A stretch of 64,000 bases of DNA from Parietichytrium sp. I65-24A. Taxonomy: Eukaryota; Sar; Bigyra; Thraustochytrida; Thraustochytriidae. How positions within the stretch are numbered: the first letter of the stretch is position 1; every line of letters begins with the position of its first letter. Positions 1 to 9,381 of this stretch are shown piece by piece. Under the pieces are notes generated by a model. That model worked only from the letters and a program-made list of their open reading frames with translations. It was not told where the DNA came from and ran no database searches. The stretch is from the NCBI GenBank assembly GCA_012862575.1, contig BLSF01000027.1, positions 434,001 through 498,000 on the forward strand, given 5' to 3'. Both the position numbers and the translations under genes were made by a program.

Positions 1-945
1 TAGGGTTTGTTTACGCTCTCACTTCGTGGCTTCACTTAAATGGTGCCAAAGATGATCGAGGTGGGTTGCCGGCTTTTCCGTGGGGGTGTGCAAATCCGCA
101 TTTTTTTTAGCACAAGCTTAACACTGAAACTACAACAATCTTAGATAATAAAACTTTGATCAACAGGGAAACCGGACAAAAAGCCAGACAATCACTGCAA
201 AGTGAACAGCATGTGATAGCATTTATCTAATACATTACATAGTAGGGGTGGTACGTTTCGGAGACCAAAATGTTTCCATAGCATCCATTAGCTATAAGAC
301 TGGTAAAAGGGTGTCCATATTTTTTTGTGAGATCTGATCGACTGATGTGAAACTAAATCGGCCTGGCGCGTGTCATACATAATGAGCCGCAGTGATCCTT
401 GCCATGCATTCCATCTATAGAGGGCACCCACTATGGAAGGGGTTACAGCTGCTCACTATAATTCGCCTCCCCCGGAACATAGTGGGTGCATTGACGTATC
501 TAGTAGTGTGAGTAGTACTAGTAGCACGTACATACCTGAGAGTTCCAGCATAGTAGAGAGGGGTGAACCCTTCTTCTCATGCTGGCATGCTCCACTCTGG
601 TGAAGTTGTGGGTTGAGCGGTGTGCACCTCCGTGGACGTTTGGCTTGCCAGTGGCAGCACTCGTGTTATGATTGTGCACGTACAGTTCGATTGATTCAAG
701 CTATTAGATCCACTCTAGATCCAGCGTGGCTGCCGAATGTGAAGAGCCGGAATACATACTACCCGTCTGGAAAGCGGGTGCAGTAGGCTGATCTGGTATC
801 TCTTCCCTCGTAAATCATACCGATCGGGGGCGGCGGCAAAACACTGTCAGCTCCAAACCCCAAACTCGAAGCACAGAACAGAAAACAAAATTAGCTGAAA
901 GCTCAACAAAACAAGCTTAGCCGCCCACACCAGCTCCAAGTAAAA
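1..945. other. Intergenic, no gene seen
   Basis: No convincing coding region or RNA gene on either strand. The only structure I see is a perfect 12-bp inverted repeat (GCACCCACTATG at 424-435, its complement at 478-489). The single TAGGGTTT at the left edge is not repeated and is not a telomere. Confidence 0.5.
424..489. repeat. 12-bp inverted repeat with 42-bp spacer
   Basis: GCACCCACTATG at 424-435 is matched exactly by CATAGTGGGTGC at 478-489. It lies about 460 bp upstream of the LITAF-like ORF. It could be a paired binding site or chance; nothing else supports a function. Confidence 0.4.
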
Positions 946-1194
946 ATGTCTGACAACGTCTACAAAGCTCAGGCTGTCTCCGCTCAAGGCCCACAAGCTG
1001 GCCAGGCTTGCAACCACGCGGCTTCCCATGTCGAGACAAGGGTCGGAAGCTGTGCGCTGATTGCTTTCATCCTGCTGCTCTTCTTCTTCTTCCCTCTCTG
1101 CTGGCTTCCATTTGTCATGCAATCATGCCTAGATAAGGTGCAGAAATGCAACAAGTGCGGCATGACGCTTTCCGAGACGCCTGGCAGTTGCTAA
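946..1194 (+). CDS. Small LITAF-domain-like membrane zinc-ribbon protein
   Basis: An 82-residue intronless ORF from an ATG in AAAAATGTC context. The order of parts matches a LITAF/SIMPLE domain: an N-terminal half-knuckle (Cys then HVETRV, residues about 22-33), a 22-25 residue hydrophobic segment rich in Leu and Phe (about 37-58), and a C-terminal CNKC knuckle (about 69-72). LITAF proteins insert as a hairpin on the cytosolic face of endosomal and lysosomal membranes, with the two knuckles joining to hold zinc. Here the second Cys of the first knuckle is Ala (CNHA in place of CxxC), with His in between, so zinc binding may use His or be weak. The family call rests on pattern recognition alone; a random short membrane ORF is the alternative. 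Confidence 0.55.
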   Translation: MSDNVYKAQAVSAQGPQAGQACNHAASHVETRVGSCALIAFILLLFFFFPLCWLPFVMQSCLDKVQKCNKCGMTLSETPGSC

Positions 1195-1435
1195 AAGTGG
1201 CCCTTTTGTATCTTTCGGTGTATTTTGTTTTGAAATCGCGCGCAAACTAGAAGATAAAAGCTTAAAATAGAACTCGTTGTATGTATGATTGCATTGTGGT
1301 TCCTCTTCTGCCGATGCGCCTAGAACCACCCGAAACTATGAATACGAAACATATGATGGACAATTGTTCATCGAATGAATTTGTTTCGTTGAGGGATACG
1401 GCAAGGACAAGGTTTTAAATTCCGCTTAAGAATGC

Positions 1436-1479
1436 GTTTGCCATCACTACGAAAGTGGTTTGCCATCACTACGAAAGTG
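1436..1479. repeat. 22-bp perfect tandem duplication
   Basis: The 22-bp unit starting GTTTGCCATC and ending GAAAGTG occurs twice head to tail (1436-1457 and 1458-1479). Identity of the copies suggests a recent duplication. No gene is interrupted. Confidence 0.85.
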
Positions 1480-2833
1480 GCTCCTTACATAGTGAGATAC
1501 CACAAGTCGGAGACATCAGAACCCTGGGTCGTATTGTTCTCAAGAGCCGTAAGATACCAATTTCATCGACGAGTAAACTTCAATCCGCTTTAAAAGTAAC
1601 ACAAACGGACGTGCGAGATAACTCTCAGACGTTATTCTTTTTTTATTCTTCGCCCGCCAGAAGGAGGAGCGCGATCGAAGCAAAAGTCTCTAATATTGTC
1701 TTTAACATTTAGTTTTCGAGTGATTGCAAACGAAACAATACCGGGGCTCGATAGTCACTAAGGTAAACAAAAAAGAGCTTCACCCGCCAATTCTGGACCT
1801 GACACTGGAACTAAATGCGAGCTGCAATCCTTTCGGACCTCCGTTTTCTTCTGCTACTTTACTCAAGTCTAAACCCCGTCCACGTGTATTCCTCACTTCT
1901 CCAGTCAGTACAAACTACTCTTCTGTGACTAACAGACGCAGGTATTTTCAACATGAGCCCGGATTATTCTGAGAGCGCCATTCCAACTGACTGCATATCT
2001 GGAAGGTGGATGGCATACAAAGTCGTCAGGGAGGGGAGAGATGCAATAACAGAATGAACGCAAGCAGCGCATAGCGTTAAATTTGTTGTTTCCGCAGATG
2101 TGTTGGCGTGATTACCCTCAAACTGCTGAAGGGCCTGAGGCCTGCCCTGATTCAGGTAGTCGTGGAAGCTTGCGCTTTGCAGACTCTCTTAGCCATTTTA
2201 GTTCTTTCGTGTGGAAAACCGTTTTTTTTTTTGGTTCTTGAAGCTCCGCATTTCACCACGAAGTCGGTGTTCGAACTCGAGTTTCGGCTGTGAACGTTTA
2301 AGGCAATTTGGATCGAGGCAAACGAATTGCGCTTGCTTTCGCCGTCTCGTGTTAGGTCTTCGGAGCCTTCATCGACAAATTATGTTCTGGTTCTGACTCT
2401 CGGGGTCTCTCTCTTGTCGGCCACAAGCGGCGGCACGACTTCTCGTTTGGCTGCAGTTCCTCTTCTTACGCTTCATATATCTGGCTCTCAAAATCTTGAT
2501 CTATCAATGACAGGATTTATATCGACCTTGTTCTCTGCAATAAGAGTCGGTGGCAATTCTCCCGAAAAGTCCGGGTCGAATGGGTCAACGTAAAAGTCTA
2601 AAAAGCTGTTCCGGCGTTCATTGCAAAAATCAAAACAAGAAAAAAGGTGTTTGACAATTACTTGCTAGGCCTGTGATTAGCGCTGCTGGCTAATCTTCCC
2701 CTCCGCCCAACATGAATCTTCTTCAGGATCGACGATGATCGACGAATCAAAATCGCATAAGCTTCCTGTCTATCTCAACTACATCGAGCACTACGGCAAA
2801 CCACAACTTGGTATTGGTACAATTGGTACGAAG

Positions 2834-2878
2834 AGTGTACAGAGTGTACAGAGTGTACAGAGTGTACAGAGTGTACAG
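2834..2878. repeat. 9-bp minisatellite, 5 copies
   Basis: AGTGTACAG is repeated five times without a mismatch. It ends 267 bp before the start codon of the TauE-like gene. Similar 9-bp arrays sit upstream of other genes in this window. Confidence 0.9.
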
Positions 2879-3144
2879 GGACAGATGCTGGTAGTGCAAA
2901 TAGTCACGGTATGTAACTTGGCGAATGATAATCGCGGCAAAAAAGCGAAGACGTGCGTGCGCGTGGCAAAGGCAAAGGCAAAGGCAAACATAAAGGCAGA
3001 CGCGAACGGGACGGGGAGGCGTTGGCGCTGGTCTGCAAGGGAATCGCGTGGGTGGACAGGGCCGCCAGCTAGCCGGACAGATAGCTCGGAGCTGGCAAAT
3101 AGGTAGTACAGAGTCGGACGAGTTCGCGGTTGGCTGGTTGGAGA

Positions 3145-4792
3145 ATGTCCGGAAACTTGACGACTCTGGCACCGACGATGCCGTACAAGTGGGAGAATGA
3201 CCTCGGGATGGATGGCCCGATTGGCGTGCAGGAGGTGGTCTACCTGGCGATTATATTCTTGTCGGGGACATTGGCCGCAGCTGCGGGAGGTAGGTTGTAC
3301 GGGAGAGGTGACGGAGAAGATGTCTGACCGAGACTGATATCTGTGACATGCAATGCTTAGTGGGAGGCGGAGCTGTGTATACACCCTTGTACATTGTATT
3401 TTTTGCACTGGTTTACGAGGCGATTCCTCTGTCCAAGGCTGCGGTAAGTAGTTTCGCTCGTGCAGGATTGGGATGGCACGGCGTATCTGATCTAACAGCA
3501 TGGCGTTGTCACAGGTGTTTGGAGCGGCTCTCGTTTTCTTCCTCATGAACGTTTTTAGCCCCGTACCATACAAAATGACCAAGCACCCGAATCGATTCGC
3601 GTACGACGTGATCATGGTTATGGAACCTGCCACATTGTTAGGAACGACATATGGAGTCCTTGCTTCAAGGACTTGCCCAATGTGGCTCATCACCCTCATG
3701 ATGACTTCTCTATTGGCATTTACTGCACACAAAACCTTTGCGAAGGCGAAAAGCGCGCGCGAAAAGGAAGATCAGAAAATTGCCGTAGAGAAAAGACGAT
3801 CGGAGGACGTCGAACAGTCACTGCTTCAAGGTGGCAAAAGCGCTGGACCATCCACTGGCAACAAGAACAACAACGGCAAGCAGCGGAGCGTATACGGTGG
3901 CACCGATCTCACTTTGCAGGGCTCCAACACGGAACTTGCGAGTCTTGCCTCGTCAGAGTGGCTGGGGTATCGTTGTGTCGGAACCGTCGGGCTTTGTTTT
4001 GTGTCGGTGCTGCTGTCAGCACTCATCGCTGATGACGAGGTTGCGCCAGCATTCACTGCCGTCAAGTGCAACTCATTAGGATTCTGGCTCGTCATTCTCG
4101 CCAACAGCATTATTTGCGGCGCTGTGACTGTCTGGAATATCTTGTATCTTACCTCAAACGCCTCAAAGCTGCGCAGACAACTCACTGTCGACTGGACGCA
4201 CGGAAATGGAGTCCGCTATGGCGTGTTCTGTCTCTTGGCGGGTTTCCTCTCCGCCTTGTGTGGTATCGGTAAGTATTCTTGAAAATATCGCTCTTCTGAT
4301 GTATGGAGAGAGTTATGAACATAGCCCAAATCTTGCAAACGCTAACACTGATGCCTCCCTTCAAAAGGTGGATCGACAATCAAGGGGCCAATCATCTATG
4401 AGATGGGAGTAAATCCCACTTTAGCAAAAGCAACTGCTCAGGCGATGCTGCTTTCGACTGTATCATCATCGGCATTCCAGTTCTACTTGTCTGATGCACT
4501 TCCACCGGTCTTTGGTGTTACCTTTTTCGTGCTGGGTGGGCTCTCTGCGCTCACGGGTAAATTTCTTGTGGACCGCTACGTAGAGCGCAATGGCAGGCAG
4601 AGCACCATCATCTACCTCCTTGCATGGTATATTGTTGTGGCGACGTGCACCATGACTTTCATCGGAGTGGTGATCGTTCTAGGTCAAATCTCTCCGCCTG
4701 ACTACGACCAACTCTGGTTTCGCGGCATTTGCCAGGACATGCCCGCAGACCTCGGCGCTCTCAAGTGGTTGACGGGTGCCAGTTTTCATTGA
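3145..4792 (+). CDS. TauE/SafE-family membrane transporter (sulfite exporter-like), four exons
   Basis: Exons 3145-3289, 3361-3443, 3515-4268 and 4368-4792, joined by GT-AG introns of 71, 71 and 99 bp, give 468 residues. Splicing restores two family signatures: AAAAGVGGGAVYTP across intron 1 and CGIGGSTIKGPIIYEMGVNP across intron 3, the paired glycine-rich repeats of TauE/SafE proteins. The rest is hydrophobic, with a charged cytosolic loop in the middle (about residues 150-215, Lys/Glu/Arg-rich then Asn-rich). Family members export sulfite or organosulfonates in bacteria; plant and protist members are mostly unassigned and some act in the secretory pathway, so the substrate here is unknown. 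The start is the ATG at 3145; the reading frame runs upstream only from a TTG. The gene converges on the adenylation-ankyrin gene 217 bp away. Confidence 0.88.
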
Positions 4793-5009
4793 GCTAGGCC
4801 GAATTGGAGTGTCAGGAAAGGGAGTGATCGTAGTCTTGTAGTCGCCTTCCTTCCGTCCCATCGCCTTTTCTACATTTTCACTTTCTTGTAAATTTTAGTT
4901 TCGGCCTGCTTCAATTCAATTCGTGAAATACAAGTTCACATATCATCTTTTCTTCTTCTGATATAAATACTAGTCCTAATTTTTCACGGCGTGTGTATGT
5001 ACATGGAGG

Positions 5010-8000
5010 CTACTTCGATTCGGCGATGTATCGTTCCAAAAGCTCCACTATGAGAGGCAGCTGCTTCCTTTTGGCGATTGATAAAGGCGTTTCGTAAGGC
5101 AGATGAGTGGTAGAACTTTTCTTCCCATAGTGCGGAGAAGGGTTTGCACCGTGTAATAGTAGTAGCTCAGCGCAGCCCAAATGCTCGTTCAAAACAGCCC
5201 AATGCAAAGCAGTGCGGTGCCAGCGATCCATGCAACTGATCATCTTCGCTCGCGCCGATTCGTCGCCGGCAAAGTCGTGGGCGACCTGGTCAAGTACAAG
5301 CTGTACCGCCTTCAAGTTGCCTCCGCGAGCAGCGGCGTGAAGCAAGGTCTGCTTCCTCCCATCGCGGACGGACACTGGCGATTTGACATTTTTTGCGCGT
5401 ATCGCTGGTATTAAAAGTTCTAGTAGCAGCTGGCTCTCATCACCTGGAAGCGCAGCTGCAATGTGGGAAGCCGGAATCTTCTCCCTAGTTGTCGCAAACA
5501 CATTGGCACCTCGAGCAAGCAGTGTTCGAACAACCTCGACATTGCCATTCGCGCAAGCAATGTGTAGAGGAGTCTTCGCTCTCGCATTTCGGTCTACGTC
5601 AGCGTCCGGCGAGAGTTCGCACAATTGTGGGTCAATCAAGGTCTCCACCACTTGGTGGAAGCCATCTGCAGCGGCAACAAAAAGGGCTCTTTTGCCAAGA
5701 ACGCTGCCGTCTAGCTCTGTGTCGGGGCGCTTAGTCTTGCCTCCCTCCTCTGGATCAATCAACAAGCTTTCCAGATTGTTAGATCTCAGATACTGAGTGT
5801 AAGCTCTTAGTGAACCGGATCGCAAAAGGGCTGGGGGCTCCAGGCCCCCAACAAGTTCTCCGCGGCTCCGAGAAGCCCTCAACAGCTCCTGCGCTCTGCT
5901 ATTCCCAGGATTTCGGTCCGCTGCTATTTGAATGAGGTCCTGACAACATCGTTGAGCATCCAGCGAATCTCCGCCAAGTTGAACGAAAGAGTCATAAGGC
6001 GTGATGGGCGAATTACCAAGGTTCAGACGATGAAGCCATATGGAGGCGACCAGTGACTCTAGTCCAGAAAGTTCTTCCTCCTCATCCTCGTCTCCGATAA
6101 GGCTTTGTTTGGAAGGTAGCTCGTCAGTTCCCGCTGCGTTCGCGCGTTGATGTTTCGTCTTTGGTGCCAAAGGCTGCAGCGCTGGGACGAAAACTTCTTC
6201 AGCCAGTCTTTTGCGGTCAAGCTTGCCAGTTTGGCCGGTGTAGGGAGCGAAAGATTTGATCAGAATCGCGCGACTAGGTACCATTAACCTTGGGAGAACT
6301 TTTGACAAGTAAAGTAATATTGCCAGCTCTGCGCAGCGCGGCAACGCAGCAAAAGATGGTTGAGTACTGCATTCTGCGCTGAATGCGCTGCTCTCCACAA
6401 TCGCGATCAGCTGATCAACATCAGCTTTCTTCGCAACAACAGCACGCTGAACAAGGCTTTTGCACTCCATCAACTTGGCCTCGATCTCTTCAACTTCGAT
6501 TCGCACACCGCGGTGCTTGATCTGCGTGTCTCTACGACCGATCCACTGGATGTACGGCCCAAAATGCGACCCGCAGTCACAAGTTTCTATCTTTCCATGG
6601 TCGTCCGTCACTTTACGGACCCATACTAGCCGTCCAAGATCCCCGGTTTTAAATACCGGAACACCATCAATTCTCACGAAACGGGCACCTGAAAGTTCTG
6701 GCCTGTTGAGATATCCCAGGGCTACTTGCGCCCCTGCAATAAGAATTTCTCCTTCCTCTTGCACACCTTGCTCGCATTGGCACTTTTGGGTGTCCACTCT
6801 CGCTTTCTTCACCTCAGGCAGCCTGCGCTCTGCTTTTGACCCAGGCAAGTCGGGAAACCAGCGTATAGAATTGCTTTCGTACAGCAACCCAATGTGCGTT
6901 CCAGGATAAGGGCTCCCGATTATCCTCGTTCCTGCAAACTCTGCGTCCAGGTCGTTCAGGCAATAAGTTGCTTGATAAACTGTGGCTTCCGTCACCCCAT
7001 ACGTGTTGATGAGGCGAAGGTGGCTCCCAGCCTCAGCCCACCCTCGGGAGGCTAGCGCAAGCTCCTCCGGAGTGGGCTCCCCTCCCAAGCTCAGCTCCTG
7101 GAGAGCTGGCAGGATCCGCGGGACAAGCCTGTTGTCTGCGCACTCGGCCGCGGTGAAGCCCTCTATCAGCCCGCGCATTCCCCACATGGTCGGCGTGAGG
7201 CAAACATGAGTCGTCCCAAGTTCTTTCAGCGACGCGTACAGCCCGCCGCCAGTGATGGAGTCCCTGTCTGCCAGACACAGGCACGCCCCAGAGCAAATGG
7301 CGCAGAGAACGTCCCCAAGGTTGGGGTCGAAAGTGACCGCAGATGCAAGAAAAACCCTGGAAGACTCGCCCAGTCCCGCCCTCGCGATCTTTGCCCTCAC
7401 AAACGCCCACAAGCTAGCATGGCTCACGCACACCCCCTTCGGCTTGCCCGTGGTCCCGCTCGTGTAAAACACATGGCTCAAGCTCTCCCCTGACACCTCC
7501 ACCTCCTCCGCTTCCATCCCCACCGCGTCTCCATGCTCACATGCCAAGTTATCGATCTCGATCTCGTCCGCGCGTATGATCGCCATCGCCTTTCCAATAT
7601 CCGCTCCATCTCCATCTCCATCTCCATCTCCATTCTCAAGCTCATCCAGCTCCCACGCTCCAAGCTGCTTCGCTCCTGCCTCGTCGCACAGCAAAGCCGC
7701 CGGCCGAGCGTCCTTCAGCAGCGCAATTGCACGCGGGTCGTTGAGGTCCACGGGCATGTACGCCGCGCCTGCGAGGAGCACTGCCAGCTGCGCGGCCACA
7801 AGCAGCCTCGCGTCCGCCTCCAGAGCGACCGCCACCGTGCGACCGCGGAACGGCGCCAGAACGTTCCGGAGACTGCCCACTCGCGCGCGCAGAGCGGCCG
7901 CGGGGACCTCCGACGAGCGGTACGCGAGGACACCTGCCGCGGAAGGCCTGTTCAGTCGCCGCAGGATGCTTTCGCACACTGAAGATGGAGCGCCTGATTT

Positions 8001-8012
8001 CGTCGCGGACAT
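5010..8012 (-). CDS. NRPS-like adenylation-thiolation-ankyrin protein
   Basis: 1000 residues, no intron. Residues about 15-605 form an adenylation domain with the core motifs in order: YTSGTTGKPKGV (183-194, ATP binding), NTYGVTEATVYQ (336-347), FKTGDLGRL (454-462), RRDTQIKHRGVRIE (493-506) and TGKLDRK (595-601). A carrier domain follows, with GGDSL at 680-684 whose Ser683 should take phosphopantetheine. There is no condensation, reductase or thioesterase domain. Instead the last 230 residues are ankyrin repeats (for example KTPLHIACANGNVEVV and RTALHWAVLNEHLGCAELLL). The predicted chemistry is activation of an amino or carboxylic acid as adenylate and its loading on the carrier arm; substrate and acceptor are unknown. 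It resembles two-domain AASDH/Ebony-type synthetases with a different C-terminus. The start is the ATG in TCCACCATG context; the frame extends 7 codons further to a GTG. An Asp-Gly tract at about 129-136 comes from a CCATCT repeat. Confidence 0.9.
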   Translation of the reverse strand: MSATKSGAPSSVCESILRRLNRPSAAGVLAYRSSEVPAAALRARVGSLRNVLAPFRGRTVAVALEADARLLVAAQLAVLLAGAAYMPVDLNDPRAIALLKDARPAALLCDEAGAKQLGAWELDELENGDGDGDGDGADIGKAMAIIRADEIEIDNLACEHGDAVGMEAEEVEVSGESLSHVFYTSGTTGKPKGVCVSHASLWAFVRAKIARAGLGESSRVFLASAVTFDPNLGDVLCAICSGACLCLADRDSITGGGLYASLKELGTTHVCLTPTMWGMRGLIEGFTAAECADNRLVPRILPALQELSLGGEPTPEELALASRGWAEAGSHLRLINTYGVTEATVYQATYCLNDLDAEFAGTRIIGSPYPGTHIGLLYESNSIRWFPDLPGSKAERRLPEVKKARVDTQKCQCEQGVQEEGEILIAGAQVALGYLNRPELSGARFVRIDGVPVFKTGDLGRLVWVRKVTDDHGKIETCDCGSHFGPYIQWIGRRDTQIKHRGVRIEVEEIEAKLMECKSLVQRAVVAKKADVDQLIAIVESSAFSAECSTQPSFAALPRCAELAILLYLSKVLPRLMVPSRAILIKSFAPYTGQTGKLDRKRLAEEVFVPALQPLAPKTKHQRANAAGTDELPSKQSLIGDEDEEEELSGLESLVASIWLHRLNLGNSPITPYDSFVQLGGDSLDAQRCCQDLIQIAADRNPGNSRAQELLRASRSRGELVGGLEPPALLRSGSLRAYTQYLRSNNLESLLIDPEEGGKTKRPDTELDGSVLGKRALFVAAADGFHQVVETLIDPQLCELSPDADVDRNARAKTPLHIACANGNVEVVRTLLARGANVFATTREKIPASHIAAALPGDESQLLLELLIPAIRAKNVKSPVSVRDGRKQTLLHAAARGGNLKAVQLVLDQVAHDFAGDESARAKMISCMDRWHRTALHWAVLNEHLGCAELLLLHGANPSPHYGKKSSTTHLPYETPLSIAKRKQLPLIVELLERYIAESK

Positions 8013-9381
8013 GGTGGAGAAAATGTGGACCACCGATTAGTTAGTTAGATGCAATTATGCAAGGGTACTCGCCGCCATGGCCGGGCCTGCGCGTACCTTA
8101 CTAGTGCGCCTGTAAGCAGCTGTACTATTTGTGTACGCGCTGTACGATACATTTGTGTACGCAAGTGGAGCTAGTGGAGCAATGTGGAGCGGTGGTGGGG
8201 AGAAAGGGGTTCCGCAATCGGCCCTTGAATGCTATTGAAGTGTATGGAATACTATTGAGTTTCGATAGTTTGTGGAAGATTCATTTTCGCTTTTGCTCAT
8301 CTTACTACTTTGGTTTCTCGAAATCAAAGTTGGTCAAGTGTTGCGAAAAGCGCGATAGGCGTGGGATGGCGTGGGGAATGCGGGGAAAGAAAGACTGGCG
8401 ACGAACGTGACGAAAGACAAACAATGAGACGAGGGAAGCAAGGAGGCTCCTTGAATGACGAACTGCTACTTGTAGTCTTGGTCTTACCCCAGACCCACGA
8501 CAGTAGTAATGTCTGTTCGCTTTGGCCAGCAAAAGGACGCAGGTTGTTTGTCAAACGAAGCGCGTCACAGCGGCTGCAACGACTTCCAACCACATGGACA
8601 CTAAGGGCTCTGATAAGGTATCCCTCAGTTGGAAGAAGATTTTTTGCTGTGAGTGGTACTGAGTACCGGTACTGTTTTTCGAGGCTCGATCAGCTCACTT
8701 AGATTTCGAGAGATTTCCCCAAAGTCTTTTTGATTGATTTTAAAATTGATTGTTGAAACACAATGACTGAGTTGATCGTGTGAGCTTACCCTGCACGCAC
8801 TGTTGTTATCTGGACCGTAAGGTCTACCCCGAGTCAGACAGAGCACGTAAAACTCCTGCGCTGTCATGGAAGGACCACGAAAAGCACATGTGCGAAAATC
8901 TTCGAGCAGCAACAAGTAAGCTTGTGCGTATCAAATCCACAAGTCTCATTGTTTTGCTCGCGATCTTGTTGAAACGGACGTGTTAACTTGATAGCTTGTC
9001 AGCATCCAAACAGGTGCTAGTTGGCGCTATCAGATCGGAAATCGAGTGACCAAGTAATGATGGAAGGGGATGGGCCTGGAACCTAAGTCCTTATGAGATG
9101 GGACATGCAAGCAAGAGTCTCTCTCACGAGGATGACTCGTCAAGCGTCGCATGCATTTCGGCCCGGGTTAGATCGCGACACGTTGCACTTGTCGTGCAAA
9201 TTGGTTTCAGTTAGTACCAGCGCCAGTAGCTGTGACTGCGAGTGTGAGCAGTCTTCCGATTCCGAATTTCGTCTTTCATTGCCAATGGCAATGAATAACC
9301 AAAACTGTGTGAACGCTTTCGACGCAACCCGAGCAAACCCGAAACTCAAAGAATCGGAATCCGGAAATACGACGAAAAACA
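8013..9381. other. Intergenic between divergent genes
   Basis: About 1.37 kb separates the start codons of the adenylation-ankyrin gene (minus) and DUR3 (plus), so it should hold both promoters. Short ORFs here lack recognisable features. The palindromic GGTACTGAGTACCGGTACTG near 8654 resembles GGTACTCAGTAC motifs in other gaps of the window (about 39492 and 53155). No TATA box stands out. Confidence 0.45.

Larger units (their letters stand above)
1195..3144. other. Long intergenic region, no supported gene
   Basis: About 1.95 kb with only short overlapping ORFs, most beginning at non-ATG codons. It holds a 22-bp perfect tandem duplication (1436-1479), five copies of a 9-bp unit (2834-2878) and a GGCAAA run (about 2966-2990). 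An acceptor-like TTTCCGCAG near 2090 precedes an ATG that opens only a short ORF without recognisable features. The last few hundred bases presumably hold the promoter and leader of the TauE-like gene. Confidence 0.5.

Noticed and set aside
1-20. TAGGGTTT at the left edge as a telomere
   Set aside because: Only one copy; the next bases do not repeat it, so the window does not start at a chromosome end.
15-100. 5' start codons at TTG, GTG or CTG for several ORFs
   Set aside because: Long open frames of the TauE-like, adenylation-ankyrin, Aha1-LRR, eIF3d, CEBPZ, CRAL-TRIO, RING and membrane-protein genes extend upstream only from non-ATG codons, so I used the first good ATG instead. The coordinates given here mark only the general remark.
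2735-3172. Overlapping ORFs on both strands around the 9-bp repeat
   Set aside because: They are open because the 9-bp unit has no stop in several frames; the proteins are repeat runs (Ser-Val-Gln, Leu-Tyr-Thr) without other support.
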